Assembly (NCBI GenBank): GCA_964512145.1
Contig: CAZEIM010000003.1
Span: 24,021-88,020, forward strand
Length of the DNA: 64,000 bases
Reading direction: 5' to 3'
Origin: CAYOHR01 sp964512145
GTDB taxonomy: Bacteria; Bacteroidota; Bacteroidia; Flavobacteriales_G; JALEGO01
A model generated the notes under the pieces. That model did no database searches, was not told the origin of the DNA, and saw only the letters and a program-made list of their open reading frames with translations. Below, one piece after another: positions 8,395 to 15,428 of this stretch (position 1 is the stretch's first letter; every line of letters starts with the position of its first letter). Made by a program: the position numbers and the translations under genes.

Positions 8395-9741
8395 CTATAT
8401 CGCTTTACTGAATATACTCCCTGAATTTGCATTTACATAATAAGTATCAAATACCGAACAAATATTTCGTAAATATTTTTTTCCTAAATCGGTAATTTCT
8501 AAATAATCCTTGGTAAATTTAAGCAGCCCATCATTTTGGAAATCGGAAAGTAAAAGTTTATAATTCTCCCATTCTTCTTTATCTATATCTAAACTATCAA
8601 TATTCCAAATGCGTTCACACATAATATGTTGAATGATTTTTCTCATTTTTATATCGTTGGCATTTAATATATGCCCTTTTTCTATGGCTAAAATTCCGTT
8701 GTTTATATTTTGTATATATTGCTCTACTGTTTTACTGTTTTGAGCAAAGCTAAAATATGAGTCACTGATAGAACTAACTCCTAATCCCACCAACAAAAGG
8801 CTGTTACTGGTAGTGTATCCCATAAAATTCCTGTTTAAAATATTGTTGAGTTTTGCCTTATACAAAGTATCGTTTGGTTTAGCAAAATGATCCATTCCAA
8901 TTTTATGATACCCACTTTGTAATAACATAGATTCTCCAAGTTCTTGTAATGCCCATTTTGATGTAGCATCGGGTAAATGTTGTTCTGTAAATTTTCGTTG
9001 ACTTTTTTTTACCCAAGGAACATGCGCATAGCTATAAAATGCAATTCGATCCGGAGACAAGCGTAAGACTTTCTGAAAAGTATCTTTTAATCGTTTAGAG
9101 GTTTGAAATGGCAATCCGTATATTAAATCGAAATTAACCGATTTGTAGCCTAAATTTCGAGCATTTTCTACTATTTTTTCAACATTTTCATAGGTTTGAA
9201 AGCGGTTTATAGCTTCTTGTACTTCTGGGCTAAAATCTTGAATGCCAATACTTACTCTACTAAATCCTAAATTTTCTAAAACTAATAAATGTTCAAAACT
9301 GGTATTGTTTGGATGACCTTCAAAACTAAACTCAGCATCAGCATGAATTTTTGCATTTTTTAAGATCCCCTCAATTAATTGGTTTAAGTTTTTAGGAGAA
9401 AAAAACGTAGGCGTACCTCCTCCTAAATGTATTTCACGTATTATGGGAGTGGTTTCGAATATTTGTAAATACAGTTCCCATTCTTTTAAGATGGTTTCAA
9501 TATAGGGTAATTCAACTTGATGATTTTTTGTAATTCTTGTATTGCATCCACAATATGTACATAAACTTTCGCAAAAGGGTAAGTGAATATATATACTTAT
9601 TCCTTCTTCAGCGTTTTTCTCATTAAAAATATGCTGAACATCCTTTTTCCAGTGTTCAATGTTTAAATTATTTGCCCAATATGGAACAGTTGGATACGAG
9701 GTGTATCTTGGGACGGCTGTATTATATTTTTCAATAAACAT
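8395..9741 (-). CDS. hemN: Oxygen-independent coproporphyrinogen III oxidase (radical SAM)
   Basis: Oxidative decarboxylation of coproporphyrinogen III to protoporphyrinogen IX without oxygen, in the cytoplasm. Residues near 50-65 contain HLPFCESLCTYCGC, the CxxxCxxCxC cluster typical of genuine HemN rather than of HemW. They are followed by GGGTPTFF (SAM binding) and YGLPFQT. At 448 residues the length is normal. I start at the ATG at 9741 because the product then begins FIEKYNTAVPRYTSYPT, as in other HemN. A GTG at 9771 would add ten residues encoded by a terminator-like hairpin. Together with hemA (window start) and ccoI (10695) it fits a haem and cbb3-oxidase context under low oxygen. Confidence 0.95.
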   Translation of the reverse strand: MFIEKYNTAVPRYTSYPTVPYWANNLNIEHWKKDVQHIFNEKNAEEGISIYIHLPFCESLCTYCGCNTRITKNHQVELPYIETILKEWELYLQIFETTPIIREIHLGGGTPTFFSPKNLNQLIEGILKNAKIHADAEFSFEGHPNNTSFEHLLVLENLGFSRVSIGIQDFSPEVQEAINRFQTYENVEKIVENARNLGYKSVNFDLIYGLPFQTSKRLKDTFQKVLRLSPDRIAFYSYAHVPWVKKSQRKFTEQHLPDATSKWALQELGESMLLQSGYHKIGMDHFAKPNDTLYKAKLNNILNRNFMGYTTSNSLLLVGLGVSSISDSYFSFAQNSKTVEQYIQNINNGILAIEKGHILNANDIKMRKIIQHIMCERIWNIDSLDIDKEEWENYKLLLSDFQNDGLLKFTKDYLEITDLGKKYLRNICSVFDTYYVNANSGSIFSKAI

Positions 9742-9769
9742 AAAAAAGCCCAATATAATAATATTGGGC
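9742..9769 (-). terminator. Intrinsic terminator-like hairpin directly before hemN start
   Basis: On the reverse strand, GCCCAATAT, loop TATT and ATATTGGGC form a 9-bp stem (9748-9769). It is followed by six T (9742-9747) and then immediately by the hemN ATG. It may end the 9795-10561 transcript, or act as an attenuator or translation gate for hemN. Confidence 0.7.
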
Positions 9770-9794
9770 ACATTTAATTAATATAAATCTTTAA

Positions 9795-10187
9795 TTACAT
9801 CCAAGCCGAAATATACCTGAGGTATTCTTTTTTCATCGACTTCCATAATCTTTCAAACTGAACCATTTCGTCTAATAATGATTTATCTCTTTCCATTCGA
9901 ATATGGTCAACGGCTGTTGTATGATTTTTCACATAATCGTTTAATTCATCTTCACCAACATGTATTTTATGCAATAAAGTGTCAATCACATTTTTTTGTA
10001 CAATAAATTGATTTTGAAAATGTTCAGCTTGTGCTAACATGTCTTTTGAAGTATTTTTAGACACCACTTCCTCCAACCTTTTCTTAAAAAAATTCATTTC
10101 TTCCACATAAAATTCTAAATCACTTTTCCAGTGATTAAAGTCGGAATGTAAATCTGTATAATACGTTTTTTCTGTTGTAGTATTCAT
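9795..10187 (-). CDS. Small coiled-coil cytoplasmic protein, function unknown
   Basis: A 130-residue protein without signal peptide or membrane segment. It is almost entirely helical and charged, with heptad-like spacing (VEEMNFFKKRLEEVVSK, then QFIVQKNVIDTLLHKI), which suggests a coiled coil. It ends in a tryptophan-rich stretch (KKEYLRYISAWM). It starts three bases after the 10191 gene stop, so the two are probably cotranscribed. Such small helical proteins are found in many Bacteroidota, but I know of no function. Confidence 0.65.
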   Translation of the reverse strand: MNTTTEKTYYTDLHSDFNHWKSDLEFYVEEMNFFKKRLEEVVSKNTSKDMLAQAEHFQNQFIVQKNVIDTLLHKIHVGEDELNDYVKNHTTAVDHIRMERDKSLLDEMVQFERLWKSMKKEYLRYISAWM

Positions 10188-10190
10188 ATA

Positions 10191-10561
10191 TTAATGTTTA
10201 ATTGTTTTTAATTCTTCAGCCATTTCTTCTGCTTTATTTAATGTCCATTGATCTGTTGATGTAGTTTGCAACCAAGCATCACCATATTTTCTAAAGACCT
10301 GAATATATACCCCAAAATCTTGCTCCATAATTTGCTCTAATTTTGCAATGGTAATATCTCCATCAAACTCAAAATACCCGGCTTCAGGTTTAGATAATAC
10401 ATTACGCATGAGGGTTTCATCAGACCACAATAACTCATTAGAAGTGGGTTTGCCCACCTCATGTTTCTTTTTATAAAACTCNNNNNNNNNNNNNNNNNNN
10501 NNNATTCGAATAATTTTTTCACTTCACCTACGGTTATCCTTGTGTCAAATTTTATAATCAT
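10191..10561 (-). CDS. Conserved small protein interrupted by an N gap
   Basis: Read from the ATG at 10561: MIIKFDTRITVGEVKKLFE, then the 22-N gap (10482-10503), then EFYKKKHEVGKPTSNELLW and on to the end (WTLNKAEEMAEELKTIKH). Both sides clearly belong to one protein of about 122 residues. The reading frames differ because 371 bases is not a multiple of three, so the gap size is wrong by one base less or two more (mod 3), and the gene is not necessarily frameshifted. The short open frame starting with GTG at 10457 is only its C-terminal part. There is no signal peptide and the function is unknown. It diverges from ccoI across a 133-base region. Confidence 0.7.
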
Positions 10562-10619
10562 GTTTTAATGTATTTGAGTTTACAAAGTGCTAAATTAACC
10601 ATTTATATTTCAATAAATT

Positions 10620-10633
10620 TTGAGTAAGGTCAA
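10620..10633. promoter_or_regulatory. FNR/FixK-type site upstream of ccoI
   Basis: TTGAGTAAGGTCAA contains TTGA-N6-TCAA, the core of the CRP/FNR-family FNR and FixK boxes. Its centre lies about 68 bases before the ccoI ATG, and a partial -7 match (TACTTTTA, 10679-10686) lies downstream. This puts it near a class I activator position if that -7 box is used. Oxygen control of a cbb3-oxidase assembly gene is biologically sensible. Confidence 0.55.
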
Positions 10634-10694
10634 TATTACTTCTGATTTATATCATGTGTGAAAATAATGGTATCAATGTACTTTTATCTTACGT

Positions 10695-13166
10695 ATGCGT
10701 GAAATAGAAATAAGAGATATAAATATAGAAGTAACAAAAAGTATAAAATCTCAAGGTGATTTATCTCTGTGTTATCATTGTGGTCAAGAAAATCCTAAAT
10801 CGCCTGTACAATACGATGAAAAAGAATTTTGTTGTCAGGGTTGTAAAAACGTGTACAGTTTACTAAAAGATGCCAACTTATGTAATTATTATGAGTTGCA
10901 GGAGCATCCCGGTATAAAAGTAGATAATAAGTCGCTCGATAAATTTGATTTTTTAGATGAAAAAGAAATTGCTGAAAAAATTATAGCTTTTAAAGACACA
11001 GAAACTACTCGAGTGAGTTTTTTTATTCCTCAAATTCATTGTGCATCGTGTATTTGGTTGTTAGAAAAGTTACCTGATTATGAAGCTTCTATTAAAGAGT
11101 TAAGGGTTGATTTTATCCAAAAAAGAATACACATAACATTTAATCACACACAAAAATCTTTGCGAAAAATTGTGGAATTAATAACATATTTAGGATACGA
11201 ACCACTTATTAATTTACAAAGCTCAGAAAAGGCAAAAGAATCTAGTTCTAAATACAATACACAATTATTTAAAAGAATAGGTGTAGCAGGATTTTTTGCA
11301 GGAAATATTATGATTAGTTCCTTGCCCGAATATTTTGAGGATATTACATTTTTTTCTTCTGAATTTCGAGTGTTTTTTGGGTACCTTAACATTGTATTTT
11401 CAATTCCGGTTGTTTTCTATAGCGCTTGGGGGTATATTTCTGGAGCATGGCAGGCTTTAAAATATAAGACAACCACATTGGATGTTCCTATAGCACTGGG
11501 AATATTATCGGTATTTATTGGGAGTGTTATTCAGGTAATCTTTTTTAATAAAGCTGGTTATTTCGATTCTTTAACCGGACTTGTTTTTTTATTATTAATA
11601 GGAAAGTGGTTACAAGAAAAAACATACGAATCTTTTTCCTACGACAGAGATTATACCTCTTATTTTCCACTTTCGGCACGTTTAATTAAACCATCAGGAC
11701 ATGAAAAAAATATTGTTTTAGAACAAATTAAACCAAACGATATATTATCTATAAAAAATTTAGAACTTATACCTGCTGATGGCATACTAATACAAGGAAA
11801 GGCCTCCATTGATTATAGTTTTGTTACAGGAGAATCAATTCCGGTTCCCGCAGCTGAAGGGGAAAAAGTTTTTGCCGGGGGAAGATTACACGGAACAGGA
11901 AACATAAAGGTAACTAAAGAAGTAAGTCAAAGTCATTTTGTAAGCTTATGGAATCAAGAAGTATTTCAAAAAAATCATACATCAGAAAATCAACTTTCGA
12001 AGTGGGTTGTTGTGATTAGTAAATACTTTACGCTAGGAACTATATTTTTAACGCTATTAACCGGAATTATATGGCTATTCATCGATTCTAGTAAGGTGTT
12101 TTTTATTTGTGTTTCCGTACTTTTAGTTGCTTGCCCATGTGCATTAGCTTTGGCTATGCCTTTTGGACTATATAATACCATGAGATGGTTTGGAAAAAAG
12201 GGGCTATATTTAAAAAATCAACAAGTTGTAGAGCGATTAAAAAATGTAGATACTATTGTTTTCGATAAAACCGGAACACTAACCGAACATGATTTTAATG
12301 AAATTAACTATATAGGAAAAGAATTAAGTTTGGAAGAAAAAAACTGGTTAGCTCATATTTTTAGTACATCAAACCATCCACTTAGCAATGCTTTAAGTAA
12401 ATATTTGTCCGAGTATAAAACTTCTGAAATTGTTTTTACTAATTTAACAGAGATACCAGGAAAGGGAGTTGTTGGGTCATTTAATAATATAGATATTAAA
12501 GTGGGATCCGATTTATTGGTCCTTGGATCAAAGCATACGTATTCAAAGAAAAACACATCACAAGTTCATGTTTCTATAAATAATGAATATATCGGTTGTT
12601 TTTATTTAATGAATCCATTGCGTGAAGGAGTTCAAAAAGCTATTAAGATACTTCAAAATGAGTACGAGGTACATATTTTATCGGGCGATAAAAAACAAAA
12701 CACTTCATTATTTGACAGCTGGTTTAATAATCCTTCTAATATAGTATTTGAAGCCCAACCCGAAGATAAAATGTTTTATATTCAAAAGCTTCAAAATGAA
12801 GGTAAAAATGTGCTTATGATTGGAGATGGATTAAATGATTCCGGAGCTTTAGCATCTGCATATGTTGGTATGGCTGTAACAGAAAATAAACATATGTTTA
12901 CTCCTGCTTGCGATATAATAGGGGAGGTTAAAAATATTCAGCATCTCCGTAATTTTTTAAACGCCTCTAAAAGCACTTTAAATATTGTTAAAGAAAGCTA
13001 CGCACTATCTTTTATTTATAATTTTATAGGAATAGCTTTTGCTGTTTCCGGGAACTTATCTCCATTATTAGCAGCTGTTTTAATGCCATTAAGTTCAATA
13101 ACGGTTATCATATATTCTACCATTCGAACCAATGCAGCTGTAAAACGCTTTTTGCATGAATTCTAA
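10695..13166 (+). CDS. ccoI: Copper-translocating P1B-type ATPase, CcoI/FixI type
   Basis: An inner-membrane pump that exports Cu(I), in this subgroup needed for assembly of cbb3-type cytochrome c oxidase. Order in 823 residues: N-terminal cysteine-rich metal-binding region specific to the FixI/CcoI group (CYHCG at 26-30, CCQGC at 46-50), an HMA domain with HCASC at 115-119, eight predicted membrane helices, the CPC motif at 480-482, phosphorylation site DKTGT starting at Asp524, and the hinge GDGLNDS. No ccoNOGH genes follow: the next gene is a surface lipoprotein, so the pump is separated from the oxidase structural genes, at least in this window. An FNR-like site lies upstream. Confidence 0.88.
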   Translation: MREIEIRDINIEVTKSIKSQGDLSLCYHCGQENPKSPVQYDEKEFCCQGCKNVYSLLKDANLCNYYELQEHPGIKVDNKSLDKFDFLDEKEIAEKIIAFKDTETTRVSFFIPQIHCASCIWLLEKLPDYEASIKELRVDFIQKRIHITFNHTQKSLRKIVELITYLGYEPLINLQSSEKAKESSSKYNTQLFKRIGVAGFFAGNIMISSLPEYFEDITFFSSEFRVFFGYLNIVFSIPVVFYSAWGYISGAWQALKYKTTTLDVPIALGILSVFIGSVIQVIFFNKAGYFDSLTGLVFLLLIGKWLQEKTYESFSYDRDYTSYFPLSARLIKPSGHEKNIVLEQIKPNDILSIKNLELIPADGILIQGKASIDYSFVTGESIPVPAAEGEKVFAGGRLHGTGNIKVTKEVSQSHFVSLWNQEVFQKNHTSENQLSKWVVVISKYFTLGTIFLTLLTGIIWLFIDSSKVFFICVSVLLVACPCALALAMPFGLYNTMRWFGKKGLYLKNQQVVERLKNVDTIVFDKTGTLTEHDFNEINYIGKELSLEEKNWLAHIFSTSNHPLSNALSKYLSEYKTSEIVFTNLTEIPGKGVVGSFNNIDIKVGSDLLVLGSKHTYSKKNTSQVHVSINNEYIGCFYLMNPLREGVQKAIKILQNEYEVHILSGDKKQNTSLFDSWFNNPSNIVFEAQPEDKMFYIQKLQNEGKNVLMIGDGLNDSGALASAYVGMAVTENKHMFTPACDIIGEVKNIQHLRNFLNASKSTLNIVKESYALSFIYNFIGIAFAVSGNLSPLLAAVLMPLSSITVIIYSTIRTNAAVKRFLHEF

Positions 13167-13189
13167 TTAATTTAATATTAAGCATATCT

Positions 13190-13233
13190 TAAACATCCCG
13201 TAACATTCTGTTAATATTCAACCTGCACTTTTG
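13190..13233 (+). promoter_or_regulatory. Promoter with helically spaced direct repeats before the beta-helix lipoprotein
   Basis: Three related heptamers, TAAACAT (13190), GTAACAT (13200) and TTAATAT (13211), are spaced by 10-11 bases. They are followed by a 7-of-8 -7 box, CACTTTTG (13226-13233), 27 bases before the ATG. One-turn direct repeats are the usual layout of OmpR/PhoB-family sites. The regulator is unknown. Confidence 0.4.
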
Positions 13234-13260
13234 CATCAATAAAAGTAAACTAATATTAAC

Positions 13261-14730
13261 ATGAAAAACAAACTTAAATTTTTAGCTTTATTTGTTTTTA
13301 CAGGAATCATCGTATTTACATCTTGTAAAAAGAAAGAAGGTTGTATGGATCCTTTAGCGTCAAACTATGATGTAGATGCTAAAAAAGATGATGGTTCTTG
13401 TACTTATCCCCCTGCTGACATAGAGCTTAGTGGTGATTTAAATACGCAAACTTTAACCAAAGACAAAAAATATTTAATAAAAGGACAAGTATTTGTTCGT
13501 TCAGGTAAAGTACTTACTATCGAGGCCGGAACCGTTATTTACGGAGATAAAAAAACAAAAGGAGTATTAGTAATTGATAGAGGTGGAAAGATTGAAGCTA
13601 ACGGAACCGCTTCACAACCTATTGTATTTACTTCAAATCAAGAAGCAGGTATTAGAGATAGAGGCGACTGGGGTGGATTAGTTATTTTAGGTAATGCAAA
13701 TACTAATCAAACCAATCCGGCTATTGAAGGTATTACACCGGTAGTTAATTTTGGAACCACTAATAACACAGCAAATGATAATGAAAGCTCAGGAACTTTA
13801 AAATATGTTCGTGTAGAATTTGCAGGAATAGAGTTAACTCCAAATAATGAAACCAACTCTATTACTTTAGGGGGCGTTGGAAGAGGTACTGTAATCGAAA
13901 ATTGTATGGTTTCTTTTGGTGGAGATGATGGTTACGAATGGTTTGGGGGTACAGTAAATGCAAAAAATTTAGTTTCTTTTGCTACTTGGGATGATGATTT
14001 TGATGTTGATTATGGATTTTCAGGCAACGTTCAATTTGCTTTGGCTGTACGATATCCTTCATATGCCGATCAATCTCAATCCAATGGTTTTGAGTGCGAT
14101 AATGGTCCGGATGATACAGATTTACAACCATACACTACTGGTACTTTTTCGAATGTTACGGTTGTTGGTCCTATTAAACAAGGTACTTCTGTAAGTAATG
14201 GTAACTATGCTCATGCCATCGACTTAAGAAGAAGAACATCCGTTTCTATTACAAACTCTGTATTTGCAGGTTTTCCAAGAGGTATCCGAATGAATCAACA
14301 ATCGGTATTTAATCAATACGATGGAGCTACTCCAAATGGAATTTTAGCCAACAATATTTTATTAACTCCATCTTCTAATGCAGTTTCAGTTGGGTCAGGT
14401 ATGACTGCTACAACTAGCGATGTAGAGAATTACTGGAATACAAATAATATACTGGTTAAGTCATCTATGAGTGATTCATTGTATACGGTACATGGTTTAA
14501 AATCTGATTGGTTTTTTGCCTCTGGAGTTTTAGCGAATGCTTATTCAACAAGTCCTGATTTTACTGTAACTTCAGGAACCGCATCAACAGGAGCAGATTT
14601 TACTTTACCTAAGTTTTCCGAAACAAATAGAGCAGGATTTTTTACTACCGTTTCTCATAGAGGAGCATTTGGTTCAACCAACTGGACTTCTGGATGGGCT
14701 GAGTTTGATCCAGTAGATAAAACATATTAA
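13261..14730 (+). CDS. Beta-helix surface lipoprotein with Cys-rich N-terminal motif
   Basis: A 489-residue lipoprotein with a signal peptide ending FTSCKKK (lipobox Cys near residue 22). It is followed by the Bacteroidota motif CMDPLASNYDVDAKKDDGSC (about 28-47), a calcium-loop-like segment found in many surface proteins. The rest is a right-handed beta-helix pattern: IEAGTVIYGD, GGKIEANGTASQPIVFTS, GDWGGLVILGNA and many GG/N turns. There is no T9SS tail. Surface exposure or periplasmic anchoring through lipid is likely. Downstream, after a terminator, come a second lipoprotein and a TonB-dependent receptor, so the product may present or bind a substrate for that receptor. The substrate is unknown. 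Confidence 0.75.
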   Translation: MKNKLKFLALFVFTGIIVFTSCKKKEGCMDPLASNYDVDAKKDDGSCTYPPADIELSGDLNTQTLTKDKKYLIKGQVFVRSGKVLTIEAGTVIYGDKKTKGVLVIDRGGKIEANGTASQPIVFTSNQEAGIRDRGDWGGLVILGNANTNQTNPAIEGITPVVNFGTTNNTANDNESSGTLKYVRVEFAGIELTPNNETNSITLGGVGRGTVIENCMVSFGGDDGYEWFGGTVNAKNLVSFATWDDDFDVDYGFSGNVQFALAVRYPSYADQSQSNGFECDNGPDDTDLQPYTTGTFSNVTVVGPIKQGTSVSNGNYAHAIDLRRRTSVSITNSVFAGFPRGIRMNQQSVFNQYDGATPNGILANNILLTPSSNAVSVGSGMTATTSDVENYWNTNNILVKSSMSDSLYTVHGLKSDWFFASGVLANAYSTSPDFTVTSGTASTGADFTLPKFSETNRAGFFTTVSHRGAFGSTNWTSGWAEFDPVDKTY

Positions 14731-14753
14731 TAAATATACATAAAATTAAGTTA

Positions 14754-14783
14754 AGGTCTGTCAATTGCTTGACAGACCTTTTT
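14754..14783 (+). terminator. Strong intrinsic terminator inside a probable operon
   Basis: AGGTCTGTCAA and TTGACAGACCT form an 11-bp stem with a TTGC loop, followed by five T. It stands 24 bases after the beta-helix lipoprotein stop and only 13 bases before the next start (14797), so downstream genes depend on read-through unless they have another promoter, which I do not see. Confidence 0.85.
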
Positions 14784-14796
14784 GTGGTTTAAAAAC

Positions 14797-15423
14797 ATGA
14801 AATTTTTCAAACAAATATATTTAATACTAATCCTTAACATAGCTTGTTCTAATTCTGACAATCAATTGCAACAGTTAAGTGAAACTCAAATTATTGAGTT
14901 TAAACAAAAACTCATACGTTATATAGGAAAATTACCTACCGAAGTATCTAATGAAGGTAAATTTCATTCAAGTTTTGATGAGTATTATGCCCAAGAAATG
15001 ACTAAGTATGAATTGAACAAGTATTTTAAAGATAAAGATGGAAAGATTTATTTTTTATTTACCAAAATCGCACCAAGTGTAAAATTAAAAAAAGTTGCAT
15101 TAGGAGGTTATGTAGTGTTTGATAACCAAGGAAATATCCAAGAGTTGGAGGAGGTTTTTAGAACATGGAAACATGAGCCTGAGAAAATTAAAGAATTATC
15201 AGATATGCTATTTGATAAAATGATACATAACCAAGATTTAAGCCCTTATTTTCCTCAAAACTCCGGAAGAGAAGAAATAATAGAATTTCCAAACGAATAT
15301 GTGTATTACGATAAACAACAAAAAATGTGGATATCAACCATTCCTAATCCTTTAGAGGATTATTATAAAGCTAAACAAGAACGTATTGATCAAGTATTAA
15401 CAAATAAAGACACAAATCCTTAA
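14797..15423 (+). CDS. Small lipoprotein of unknown function
   Basis: A 208-residue protein with a short lipoprotein signal (MKFFKQIYLILILNIACSN, Cys about residue 17). The start chosen is the ATG at 14797; the longer frame begins with TTG inside the terminator. The mature part is mixed helix and strand with a segment AKLGGYVVFDNQGNIQELEEVF-like (KKVALGGYVVFDNQGNIQEL), suggesting a small globular periplasmic domain. It is separated by five bases from the TonB-dependent receptor and is probably its partner. I recognise no family. Confidence 0.65.
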   Translation: MKFFKQIYLILILNIACSNSDNQLQQLSETQIIEFKQKLIRYIGKLPTEVSNEGKFHSSFDEYYAQEMTKYELNKYFKDKDGKIYFLFTKIAPSVKLKKVALGGYVVFDNQGNIQELEEVFRTWKHEPEKIKELSDMLFDKMIHNQDLSPYFPQNSGREEIIEFPNEYVYYDKQQKMWISTIPNPLEDYYKAKQERIDQVLTNKDTNP

Positions 15424-15428
15424 TTCGT

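Noticed and set aside
9742..9771. Extended hemN start (GTG at 9771)
   Set aside because: The ten extra residues are encoded by the terminator hairpin; the HemN family begins near FIEKYN, so ATG at 9741 is preferred. It stays a possibility only in the hairpin finding.
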